A DNA stretch of 29,160 nt from DASZMJ01 sp035551935 (GTDB lineage: Bacteria; Planctomycetota; Planctomycetia; Isosphaerales; Isosphaeraceae): the NCBI GenBank assembly GCA_035551935.1, contig DASZMJ010000426.1, positions 1 to 29,160 on the forward strand, given 5' to 3'. Each line of letters begins with the position of its first letter. Position 1 is the first letter of the stretch. This document shows positions 1 to 6,893 of the stretch, piece after piece. The position numbers were made by a program, and so were the translations under genes. The notes beneath the pieces are model-generated. The model did not search any database and was not told the origin of the DNA. It worked only from the letters and a program-made list of their open reading frames with translations.

Positions 1-30
1 ATCGAAGAGGCCCGCAAGAGCGGACCCTAC
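1..30. repeat. right arm of an intergenic hairpin repeat, cut by the window edge
   Basis: These bases closely match the right arm of the complete hairpin at 10478-10544. The stretch CGCAAGAGCGGACCCTAC followed by GAAGAG is shared exactly. The left arm would lie outside the window. The element sits just downstream of the dnaA stop codon, so it may act as a 3' transcript hairpin. No protein is encoded here. Confidence 0.6.
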
Positions 31-46
31 GAAGAGCGAGCCCGGA

Positions 47-1456
47 TCAGGTGCCGAGGGCCCGCTCCAATGCGGCGAGGAGGTCGGCGACGGACTCGAA
101 GCCGGCGAGCAATGGGGCGCGGGCGGCGTCGCGGAGCCAGCCGGCGACCTTCTTGTCGGCGGCGATGACGGTGGAGTGGTTCCGGCCGCCGAAATAGCGG
201 CCGATCTCGCTGTAGGCGGCGCCGGTGTGCTTCCGGGCGAGGTACATGGCCACCATCCGCGGGTAGGCGACGGCCCGGGCTCGCGACGGGGACTTGAGCA
301 TCTCGGCATCGATGCCGAAGACCTCGCACGCGGCGCGCTCGACGTCGCGCAACGCGACGGCCTGCGCCGTGTGGCGGATCGTGTCGCGCAAGGCGGTCTT
401 GGCGAGGTTCAGGTCGAGCCGCTTGCCGGCCAGGAGAGCATGGGCGACGAGGCTGTTGAGCGCCCCTTCGAGCTCGCGGACGCTGGCGCGGAGGTGCTCG
501 GCGACATAGGCGACGACCGCCTCGGGCACGTCGACGCCGCGCGCGGCGGCCTTGGCCTTGAGGATCGCGCGCCGGGTGGCGGGGTCGGGGCCTTCGAGCT
601 TCACGACCATGCCGCCGAGCAGGCGGGTCACGATCTCGTCGCTGAGCTTGTGGATCAGTCGCGGGTGCTGGTCGCACGACAGGACGACGGTCGCCCCGGC
701 GGCGAGGAGGGCGTCGAAGGTGTGCAAGAACTCGTCCTGCGTGGCGCGCTTGGCGGCCAGGAAATGGACGTCGTCGAGGACCAGGGCGTCGGCCTGGCGG
801 TGCCGGGCGCGGAAGGCGGCGAGGGTGCCGTGTCGCATGGCGTCGAGGAAGCCGTTGGTGAACGCCTCGGCGGTCGTCTGCACGACCTTGCGGCCGGGGT
901 TCCCGGCGCGCAACGCGGCGGCGACCCCCTCGAGCAGGTGCGACTTGCCCAGCCCCACGCCGCCGTGGACGACCAGCGGGTTGAACGTCGCCGCGGCCCC
1001 ACGCGTCGCCTCGACCGCCGCCGCGTGCGCCAGGCGATTGCCGGGGCCGACGACGAAGTCATCGAGCCGACGTCCCGGCCGCCCTTGCGGCCTCGGCCGC
1101 TCGGCCGGCGGGGCCTGGGGGATCGGGGCCGGGGCGGGCGCGCGGCGGACGTCGGGCTCGGCGTCGGGGACGACGTGGCCGACGCGCGGATTCGCCTCGA
1201 CCTCGTCGCCGACGCGGAAGTTCAGCCGCAAGGCGCGGCCGGCGACGGCCTGCGCCGCGTCGGCGAGGTTGTCGGCGAAGTGGCCCTTGATCCAGTCGCG
1301 GAAGAAGGTGTTCGGCACGCCGACGGCGAGCGTGTCGCCGTCGATGCCCAAGCGCACCCCCTCGCCGAACCAGAGCCCGAACTTCGACGCGCCCAGCCGC
1401 TCGGCCACCGCCTCGCGCAGCTCGGCCTCCCGCTCCAACGTCCCCCCGACCATCAT
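47..1456 (-). CDS. dnaA: chromosomal replication initiator protein DnaA
   Basis: DnaA is the AAA+ ATPase that binds DnaA boxes, melts the origin and loads the replicative helicase. This 469-aa protein has the usual length and domain order. An N-terminal helicase-interaction domain (about 8-85) is followed by a proline-rich linker (about 100-130) and the AAA+ core. Walker A is GGVGLGKS at 165-172, with Ser where most family members have Thr, and Walker B is LVLDDVHF at about 225-232. The sensor-2 region reads VRELEGALN. The C-terminal DNA-binding domain carries the signature around YSEIGRYFGGRNHSTV. The start is the first of two adjacent ATGs, six bases after GGGGAGG on the minus strand. dnaN, recF and rpmH are not adjacent, and I saw no cluster of DnaA boxes, so nothing marks this as the origin. 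A second dnaA-like gene elsewhere cannot be excluded. Confidence 0.96.
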   Translation of the reverse strand: MMVGGTLEREAELREAVAERLGASKFGLWFGEGVRLGIDGDTLAVGVPNTFFRDWIKGHFADNLADAAQAVAGRALRLNFRVGDEVEANPRVGHVVPDAEPDVRRAPAPAPIPQAPPAERPRPQGRPGRRLDDFVVGPGNRLAHAAAVEATRGAAATFNPLVVHGGVGLGKSHLLEGVAAALRAGNPGRKVVQTTAEAFTNGFLDAMRHGTLAAFRARHRQADALVLDDVHFLAAKRATQDEFLHTFDALLAAGATVVLSCDQHPRLIHKLSDEIVTRLLGGMVVKLEGPDPATRRAILKAKAAARGVDVPEAVVAYVAEHLRASVRELEGALNSLVAHALLAGKRLDLNLAKTALRDTIRHTAQAVALRDVERAACEVFGIDAEMLKSPSRARAVAYPRMVAMYLARKHTGAAYSEIGRYFGGRNHSTVIAADKKVAGWLRDAARAPLLAGFESVADLLAALERALGT

Positions 1457-1719
1457 CCGGCGCCTCCCCTCGGGTCACGTCGCGACGCTCAAGGCGTCCT
1501 GGGGCGGCCTGCGCGGGTCATTCCGAAGGGGTCGGGGGTGCGATGTCGGAGGGGTGTCAATCGTCGGACGTCCGCGCCTGCCAGGAGGTTATGCGCCCCG
1601 GCCCCCCGCTTGTCAAAGCCTCCCGCGCGCCGAAGGCGCGGCCCGGCGCGGATTTGCGGCGCCGCGGGGATGTGTCCGGGCCGTGTGGCCGAGTCGGGTG
1701 CGTCGTCGCGGACTCGACG
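1457..1719. other. non-coding region upstream of dnaA
   Basis: About 260 bases lie between the dnaA start and MITE copy 1. Open frames cross it but have arginine- and proline-rich, low-complexity translations and no convincing start. The dnaA promoter should lie here on the minus strand; I could not identify clear -35 and -10 boxes. No consensus TTATCCACA DnaA boxes were seen. Confidence 0.5.
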
Positions 1720-1842
1720 CAGGGCAAACGCATCTAATTCACAAATCCTTGTCTGCAAAGAACTTGCGACTAGTTGAATTCCGTGCACTAGATTGCAAAT
1801 CCTTGCAGGACAAGGATTTGCGAAACACGTGCGTTCGCCCTG
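1720..1842 (+). mobile_element. 123-bp MITE-like element, copy 1
   Basis: The element starts CAGGGCAAACGCATC and ends GTGCGTTCGCCCTG. Its terminal inverted repeats run about 34 bp and agree at about 28 positions. The interior is also largely palindromic, with a perfect 11-bp stem GCAAATCCTTG around a 5-base loop. It is identical to the copies at 3199-3321 (reverse) and 19819-19941. A 10-bp direct repeat GGACTCGACG flanks it at 1710-1719 and 1843-1852, as expected for a target-site duplication. It has no coding capacity. CAGGG termini and 8-10 bp duplications are typical of the ISAs1 family of DDE transposons, so I infer cross-mobilisation by such a transposase. It lies between the divergent flanks of dnaA and the fmdB-like gene and may be transcribed from either side. 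Confidence 0.9.
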
Positions 1843-1873
1843 GGACTCGACGCACCCGACTCGACGACTCGAC

Positions 1874-2122
1874 TCAATCGAGCCCGCACATGCCCGTGCG
1901 GCAGCCGCCGGCGCCGCAGCCGAAGGGGTCGCCGCCGCCGGGGTCGCAGATGGGCAGGCTCGACGACTTCGGGCCCCCGGCCTGCGCCGCCGCGGGGACG
2001 CTGAACTGCTTGACCAGGTCGATCCCGCCGCACCTCGGGCAGTGCGGCACGTCGCCCGAGCCGCGGACGAGGGTCTCGAAATCGTGGTGGCAGGGCTCGC
2101 AACGATACTCGTAAATCGGCAT
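1874..2122 (-). CDS. FmdB/CxxC_CxxC_SSSS family zinc-ribbon protein
   Basis: This is an 82-aa protein beginning MPIYEYRC, the hallmark of the FmdB regulatory-protein family. Two CxxC knuckles (C8/C11 and C28/C31) form a single zinc ribbon, followed by DLVKQFSVPAA and a serine-containing, glycine- and cysteine-rich tail (FGCGAGGCRTGMCGLD). FmdB was first noted as a putative regulator next to formamidase genes, but most members have no assigned function; binding of zinc through the four cysteines is the safe inference. The ATG is preceded by GGAG on the minus strand. It is divergent from the epimerase gene at 2213, with 90 bases between the two starts. The extra cysteines in the tail are typical of short planctomycete versions. 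The true role is unknown. Confidence 0.9.
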   Translation of the reverse strand: MPIYEYRCEPCHHDFETLVRGSGDVPHCPRCGGIDLVKQFSVPAAAQAGGPKSSSLPICDPGGGDPFGCGAGGCRTGMCGLD

Positions 2123-2212
2123 GATCGGAGGCTCCGTCGGATCGTTCCCGTCCCGGTCCGTTTCGGTCGATTCTGCCGGCCGATGCGACGGGCTGTCAAT
2201 GAGGGCTCGACG

Positions 2213-2869
2213 ATGACGATCCAACCCCGATCCCGCGACGAGCTCCGCGCCATCGACCGCTGGGCGGCCGAGACGTTGGGCCTGCCGACGCTCGTCCTGA
2301 TGGAGAACGCCGGCCGGGGCGCGGCGGACTGGCTCCGCGAGCAGCTCGGCCCCGCCGACCGCGTCCTGGTCGTCTGCGGCGTCGGCAACAATGGCGGCGA
2401 CGGCGGCGTCGTGGCCCGCCGAATGGCCCTGGAGGGCGTCGCGGTCCGCGTCGCCTGGGCCGGCGCCGCCGACCGGTTCAGCGACGACGCGGCGACCCAG
2501 CACAGTATCCTCAAGAAGCTCGGCCACGATCAGCGCATGATCGCCGGCGCGGCCGACGTCGCCGACTGGCTGACCGAGGCGACCTGGGTCGTCGACGGAT
2601 TGCTCGGCACCGGCCTGACCCGCGAAGTGAAGGACCCCTTGCGCTCGCTCATCGAATCCCTCAACGCCTCGGGCAAGCCCATCCTCTCCCTCGATCTCCC
2701 CTCCGGCCTCGACGCCGACACCGGCCGCCCCCTCGGCGTCGCCGTCCGCGCCCGACTGACCGCCACCTTCGTCGCCCCCAAGCTCGGCTTCTCCGCCCCC
2801 GGCGCCGCCGACTTCACCGGCACCGTCCGCGTCTTCGACATCGGCGTGCCATTTCCGGAAAAGTGCTGA
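2213..2869 (+). CDS. nnrE: NAD(P)H-hydrate epimerase (YjeF N-terminal domain)
   Basis: The enzyme interconverts the R and S forms of damaged NAD(P)H hydrate so that a partner dehydratase can repair them. The 218-aa protein is a stand-alone YjeF N-terminal domain, with no C-terminal dehydratase half. The family marks are clear. MENAGRGAADWL comes near the N terminus, then VCGVGNNGGDGGVVARR binds the nucleotide. VVDGLLGTGLTREV and LDLPSGLDADTGRPLG follow, and TATFVAPKLGF closes the fold. The Asp of DLPSGLDADTG is the expected catalytic region. The ATG at 2213 has GAGGG about eight bases upstream and starts the conserved helix SRDELRAIDRWA. The dehydratase partner is not in this window. The gene is transcribed away from the FmdB-like gene. 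Confidence 0.93.
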   Translation: MTIQPRSRDELRAIDRWAAETLGLPTLVLMENAGRGAADWLREQLGPADRVLVVCGVGNNGGDGGVVARRMALEGVAVRVAWAGAADRFSDDAATQHSILKKLGHDQRMIAGAADVADWLTEATWVVDGLLGTGLTREVKDPLRSLIESLNASGKPILSLDLPSGLDADTGRPLGVAVRARLTATFVAPKLGFSAPGAADFTGTVRVFDIGVPFPEKC

Positions 2870-2951
2870 GTGCTGAGGGACGAGTGCGGAGTGGCTCGGA
2901 GACCTACCGGGTTGCGCCGCTCCGATCCTTTCGATGGAGTACAGGGTCCGG

Positions 2952-2957
2952 TACAAT
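2952..2957 (+). promoter_or_regulatory. possible -10 box upstream of the broken aspartic-protease-like gene
   Basis: The hexamer TACAAT lies about 50 bases upstream of the ATG at 3006. It is one step from the sigma-70 -10 consensus and stands out in GC-rich DNA. No good -35 box sits at the right distance, so this is a tentative call. Confidence 0.3.
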
Positions 2958-3005
2958 GCACGCAAGGCCGAGAGGAGCCACGGCGCGGCCGGAGGGTTGT
3001 CTGCG

Positions 3006-3582
3006 ATGGAGATCCGGACGACGGGAACGGTCGTCGTCTCGGCCAGGGCCGAGAACCTAGGCGACATCTATCTCTCCGAGCATGGCTTGTTTCCCCGCGA
3101 CCGAGTCCGAGCCGCGGAGATCCCCGAGGCCCTCGTCGATCCCGACGCGCGGATGCTCTCGCTCCCCCGCCGTCTCGTCCGGAGACTCGGCCTGGACCCA
3201 GGGCGAACGCACGTGTTTCGCAAATCCTTGTCCTGCAAGGATTTGCAATCTAGTGCACGGAATTCAACTAGTCGCAAGTTCTTTGCAGACAAGGATTTGT
3301 GAATTAGATGCGTTTGCCCTGGGCCTGGACCGTACCGGCACCCGCACGATCAAGACGGTCGCGGGCCTCATCGCGATCGGCATCCACGAGCCCGTCCGGC
3401 TCACCATCCAGGGCCGCGATTGCACCATCGAGGTCGCCGAGGTCCCCGACGACTGCCCCGCGCTGATCGGCCCGGTCGTGCTGACGGCCCTCGACTTCGT
3501 CATCGACCCGACCGGCCGCCGCCTGATCGGCAACCCGGAGCATGGCGGAGAGCGGATGATCGAATTATTTCAAAGTATTTAG
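3006..3582 (+). pseudogene. aspartic-protease-like gene (clan AA) interrupted by a MITE
   Basis: The 5' part encodes MEIRTTGTVVVSARAENLG and continues through ALVDPDARMLSLPRRLVRRLGLD. The 3' part, in another frame after the insertion, encodes TVAGLIAIGIHEPVRL followed by a segment ending ALIGPVVLTALDFVIDPTGR. Removing bases 3199-3331 (the 123-bp element plus one 10-bp target copy) joins the halves at RRLGLDRTGTRT and gives one 444-base frame of 147 aa. The pattern fits the small retropepsin-like clan AA proteases common in planctomycetes, where LVDTGA...LP...RLGL and LIG...L..LDFVVDP are usual. The active-site DTGA reads DPDA here, so catalysis was doubtful even before insertion. The ATG at 3006 has GGAGGG nine bases upstream. 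As it stands, translation runs into the element and stops at about 3302. Confidence 0.85.
3199..3321 (-). mobile_element. 123-bp MITE-like element, copy 2 (inside a gene)
   Basis: This is the exact reverse complement of copies 1 and 3. The flanking 10-bp duplication GGCCTGGACC is perfect at 3189-3198 and 3322-3331. Insertion of 133 bases (element plus duplication) shifts the reading frame of the host gene by one. The restored coding frame across the junction proves the pre-insertion state and fixes the element boundaries to the base. Confidence 0.95.
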
Positions 3583-3591
3583 ACGACTAGG

Positions 3592-4119
3592 ATGGCGAAC
3601 GTGGACCATACGACGGGGATCGACGATGACCCGCACCGCTTCGAGGCGGGCCGCCGCTACCGCCGGAGGGAACTCCACGAGCGTTTCGGGGGCCAACGCC
3701 AGGGAGGAATCAGCACACCAGCGGAACATCCCTTGATCTTTCTCTTCAGCAGTCCCAGCGGAGAGGCGTATGGCTATCGGGACGGTTGGGCGTCCGATGG
3801 AACATACGTCTACACGGGTGAGGGACAGCGAGGGGACATGGCCCTCACCCGCGGCAACTCCGCGATCCTTCACCACGAACAACATGGCAAGGACCTGCAC
3901 CTCTTCGAGGCTGCGGGGAAGGGCTTCGTCGAGTACGTCGGGGAGATGACCTGCGTCGGACACGAGCGACGGCGAGGTCCCGACCTCGACGGTCATCTTC
4001 GAGAGATCCTCATGTTCAAGCTTCTGCCGAAGCAGGGAAACACACCTTCGGTCGTCGGCTCGGAGCAGTCGGCTCCGGTCTCCGGACAGCTCGAATCCAG
4101 CTCAGGAGTCGCCCCATGA
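3592..4119 (+). CDS. ScoMcrA-type SRA-like domain protein, HNH nuclease part absent
   Basis: The 175-aa protein starts with a segment (FEAGRRYRRRELHERFGGQR, about 18-37) and continues GGISTPAEHPLIFLFSS, YGYRDGW, YTGEGQRGDMALTRGNSAI, KDLHLFEA and YVGEMTC. I recognise this order from the N-terminal SRA-like domain of HNH endonucleases related to the modification-dependent enzyme ScoMcrA, where it is thought to read modified DNA. In those proteins an HNH nuclease domain follows. Here the sequence after about residue 145 is a short Ser/Gly/Pro-rich tail with no HNH motif, so this is a solo domain or a truncated remnant. The stop codon overlaps the next ATG (ATGA), giving translational coupling to an unrelated DUF1549 gene, which may be an accident of truncation. 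Base composition is slightly less GC-rich than the neighbours. The family call is from memory of the pattern. Confidence 0.65.
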   Translation: MANVDHTTGIDDDPHRFEAGRRYRRRELHERFGGQRQGGISTPAEHPLIFLFSSPSGEAYGYRDGWASDGTYVYTGEGQRGDMALTRGNSAILHHEQHGKDLHLFEAAGKGFVEYVGEMTCVGHERRRGPDLDGHLREILMFKLLPKQGNTPSVVGSEQSAPVSGQLESSSGVAP

Positions 4120-6266
4120 TGCGGCCCGTAACCGCTGGCATGATCGCCTTGTCCATCACGACGGCCGCGCGGGGAGGGGACGGCGAGCTGTTCCGGGAGA
4201 AGGTGGCGCCGATCCTGGAGGCGAGGTGCGTGCGGTGCCACGGCATGGGGGCGAAGAAGGGGGGGCTGTCGCTGACATCGGCCGAGGCATTGAGGGCGGG
4301 GGGCGAGGGGGGGCCGGTCGTCGAGCCGGGGAAGCCGGGGGAGAGCACGCTCATCGAGAAGGTCAGCGGTGAGAAGCCCGAGATGCCGAAGGGGGGCAGG
4401 CCGCTGTCGGGGGAAGAGGTCGCGGCCTTGAGGAAGTGGGTCGAGGACGGGGCGCACTGGCCGTCGGGGGTGACGCTCCGGGGGCCGAAGGCGGATGCAA
4501 CAGGCTGGTGGGCGTTCCGGCCGATCGAGCGGCCGAGGGTGCCGGACGTCAAGGATTCAACATGGGTTCGGACGCCGATCGATGCGTTCGTCCTGGCGGC
4601 GCTCGAACGAAAAGGAGTCAGGCCGAGCCCGGAGGCGGACCGTCGCACGCTCATCCGCCGGGTCACTTTCGACCTGACGGGACTGCCGCCGTCGCCGGGG
4701 GAAATCGATGCCTATTTGAAGGATTCCGCGCCCGATGCTTATGAAAAGGTGGTCGATCGGCTGCTCGCGTCGCCTCGTTACGGCGAGCGCTGGGGGCGGC
4801 ACTGGCTGGACGTGGCGCACTACGGCGACACGCACGGCTACGACAAGGACAAGCGCCGCGACCACGCCTGGCCGTACCGCGACTACGTGATCCGCGCCCT
4901 GAACGAGGACCGGCCGTATGCCCGGTTCGTCCGCGAGCAACTGGCCGGCGACGTGATCGCGCCGGGCGACCCGGACGCGGTGATCGCCACGGGGTTCATC
5001 GCCGCGGGGCCGTGGGACTTCGTCGGCCACGTCGAGCTGCGCGAGGGGACGGTCGACAAGGAGAAGACCCGCGTCCTCGATCGCGACGACATGGTCTCGA
5101 CCACCATGTCCACGTTCGTGAGCATGACCGTCCATTGTGCCCGCTGTCATGATCATAAATTCGACCCGATCCCCCAGGCCGACTATTACCGGCTCCAGGC
5201 CGTCTTCGCCGGGGTCGATCGCGGCGACCGTCCCTATCCCGACGCCGGGCGGAAGGCCCTCCCCGCCGGCCCGCTCGTCTACGCCCCCCTGCCCCACGCC
5301 CCCCGGCCGATCCACCTGCTCCGCCGAGGCGACGTCGAGCAGCCGGGCGACCTGCTCGGCCCCGGCGCCCTCTCGTGCCTCTCGCATCTGTCTTTTGATA
5401 TCTCGAAACCTGAATTCGAAGGCAATCGCCGCCGGGCGCTGGCGGATTGGATCGTCGATCGGGCCAATCCCCTGACGTGGCGGTCGATCGTCAACCGGGC
5501 CTGGCACTACCACTTCGGCCGCGGCCTCGTGGACACGCCCAACGACTTCGGCCGCAACGGCTCGAGGCCGTCGCACCCGGAGTTGCTCGACTGGCTCGCG
5601 GCCGAGTTCCGCGACGGCGGGCAATCGCTCAAGGGGTTGCACCGGTGGATCGTCTGTAGCAGCGTCTATCGCCAGTCCTCGCGACCCGACCCGCGCCGTG
5701 CCGCGATCGACGCGGACGCGCGGCTGTTGTGGAGGCAGTCGCGGCAGCGGCTCGACGCGGAGGAGCTGCGCGACGCCGTGCTCGCGGTCGCCGGCACGCT
5801 CGACGCGAGGATGGGCGGGCCGGGCTTCGAGCTCTTCCGGTTCAAGGACGACCACTCGCCTGTTTACGACCACGAGGCGCCCGAGGCCGTCGACGCCCCC
5901 GCGACCCGTCGGCGGACGGTCTATCGCTTCGTCGTCCGCAGCGTGCCGAACCCGTTCCTCGACGCCCTCGACTGCGCCGACCCGAACGCGAACACGCCCG
6001 TCCGCAACACGACCATGACCGCGTTACAGGCCCTCGCCCTGCTCAACGACCCCTTCATCCTCCGCCAGGCCGGCCACTTCGCCGACCGCCTCCGCCGTGT
6101 TTCGGATGATCCCGCCCTTCAGATCGATTCCGCCTTCCTCCTCGCCCTCGGCCGTCCTCCAAGACCCGACGAGCGCGCCGCCCTCGCCGCCTACGCCGCC
6201 AGGCACGGCCTGTCCGCCGCGTGCCGGTTGATTTTCAATATGAATGAATTTGTCTTCATCGATTGA
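4116..6266 (+). CDS. PSD1 / planctomycete cytochrome c protein with DUF1549 and DUF1553
   Basis: This 716-aa exported protein is of a type expanded in Planctomycetes. A short signal-like segment (residues 1-20) precedes a cytochrome-c-like domain with heme motif CVRCH (38-42) and distal MPKGGRPL. DUF1549 follows with TPIDAFVLAALERKG, RRVTFDLTGLPP and RYGERWGRHWLDVAHY, and ends in a second CxxCH, CARCHDHKFDPIPQ, near 341. DUF1553 starts around RRRALADWIVDRANPLTWRS and includes VNRAWHYHFGRGLVDTPNDFG and HPELLDWLAAEF. The C terminus NMNEFVFID matches the usual ending (NxxEFxYVD). Function is unproven; members are usually paired with DUF1501 proteins, as here at 6894. It is shorter than many relatives, which carry extra domains between DUF1549 and DUF1553. 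The first ATG overlaps the upstream stop; a second ATG directly follows. Confidence 0.93.
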   Translation: MMRPVTAGMIALSITTAARGGDGELFREKVAPILEARCVRCHGMGAKKGGLSLTSAEALRAGGEGGPVVEPGKPGESTLIEKVSGEKPEMPKGGRPLSGEEVAALRKWVEDGAHWPSGVTLRGPKADATGWWAFRPIERPRVPDVKDSTWVRTPIDAFVLAALERKGVRPSPEADRRTLIRRVTFDLTGLPPSPGEIDAYLKDSAPDAYEKVVDRLLASPRYGERWGRHWLDVAHYGDTHGYDKDKRRDHAWPYRDYVIRALNEDRPYARFVREQLAGDVIAPGDPDAVIATGFIAAGPWDFVGHVELREGTVDKEKTRVLDRDDMVSTTMSTFVSMTVHCARCHDHKFDPIPQADYYRLQAVFAGVDRGDRPYPDAGRKALPAGPLVYAPLPHAPRPIHLLRRGDVEQPGDLLGPGALSCLSHLSFDISKPEFEGNRRRALADWIVDRANPLTWRSIVNRAWHYHFGRGLVDTPNDFGRNGSRPSHPELLDWLAAEFRDGGQSLKGLHRWIVCSSVYRQSSRPDPRRAAIDADARLLWRQSRQRLDAEELRDAVLAVAGTLDARMGGPGFELFRFKDDHSPVYDHEAPEAVDAPATRRRTVYRFVVRSVPNPFLDALDCADPNANTPVRNTTMTALQALALLNDPFILRQAGHFADRLRRVSDDPALQIDSAFLLALGRPPRPDERAALAAYAARHGLSAACRLIFNMNEFVFID

Positions 6267-6274
6267 GGCACGTC

Positions 6275-6868
6275 ATGGCCGATGTCGCGGTTCAACGCCC
6301 GCCGTATCGCGTCCGAGCGGCCGTCCCGGCGAGCATCCTCGGCGGTTTCGCGGGTGTACTCGTCGCCCCGGCGCACGGCGCGATCGTGATCGTCTTCGCG
6401 CTCGCGGGAGGTTTGTGCGGGATCGGCCTCGCGGCGGCCCTGGCGAAGTTCCGGGCGGCGAGCTTGAGGCGTCAACTCGTCGTCGCGGCGATCGTCGTCG
6501 TCCTCGCGATCGCCGCGAGATGGCGCTGGCAACGCGAGGCGATCCCCGGGTTCGAGTCCGGATTCCTCGCGTTCTTCCCGCCGGTGGAGGGCCCGACGCT
6601 CACCTCTCCGAGCGGGCGCCACTCGGTCCGGGTCATCTTCCACGACGCGGGCGCGGCCCACAGCGGGAACCACCGGACGAAGCTCATGGATTGGGATTGG
6701 CTCACGGGCAACCGGGTGATCGCCGAGGGGTACAGCACCCCGGACGTCGAGCACGGAGATGTGCCGTTCCCGCTCACGTGGATCGACGACCGCACGTTCC
6801 GCGTCGAGTTCGTCGACGGGCGTCGTTCGGCCAAACCGAAGTACGTGGTGGCGAGGGTCCGCGACTGA
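6275..6868 (+). CDS. uncharacterised membrane protein
   Basis: I do not recognise a family. The 197-aa product has two N-terminal hydrophobic segments (about 15-55, including GGFAGVLVAPAHGAIVIV and ALAGGLCGIGLAAALA) and a third just after RRQ (LVVAAIVVVLAIAARW). A soluble domain of about 120 residues follows, with LTSPSGRHSVRVIFHDAG and FPLTWIDDRTFRVEF, which looks like a small beta-rich fold. The ATG at 6275 has GAGG a few bases upstream inside the end of the previous gene; a TTG at 6263 overlapping the stop is an alternative. It lies between DUF1549/DUF1553 and DUF1501 genes that normally sit side by side, so it may be a later insertion into that operon or an accessory membrane partner. Confidence 0.75.
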   Translation: MADVAVQRPPYRVRAAVPASILGGFAGVLVAPAHGAIVIVFALAGGLCGIGLAAALAKFRAASLRRQLVVAAIVVVLAIAARWRWQREAIPGFESGFLAFFPPVEGPTLTSPSGRHSVRVIFHDAGAAHSGNHRTKLMDWDWLTGNRVIAEGYSTPDVEHGDVPFPLTWIDDRTFRVEFVDGRRSAKPKYVVARVRD

Positions 6869-6893
6869 CAGGGACCTCACCGCCGAGAGGGAC

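Noticed and set aside
1457..1719. Replication origin next to dnaA
   Set aside because: No cluster of TTATCCACA-type boxes, no AT-rich unwinding region, and no dnaN or other origin-linked genes.
176..1777. 533-codon plus-strand frame opposite dnaA
   Set aside because: It is the antisense shadow of dnaA in high-GC DNA; the translation is low-complexity and has no family resemblance, while the minus strand has all DnaA motifs.
3082..3582. 166-codon frame taken as an intact gene from 3082
   Set aside because: Its first third is read from another frame of the host gene and through the MITE; only the part after 3321 is genuine, and it belongs to the split protease gene.
4557..5873. 438-codon minus-strand frame inside the DUF1549/DUF1553 gene
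   Set aside because: Antisense shadow; valine- and arginine-rich with no recognisable domain.
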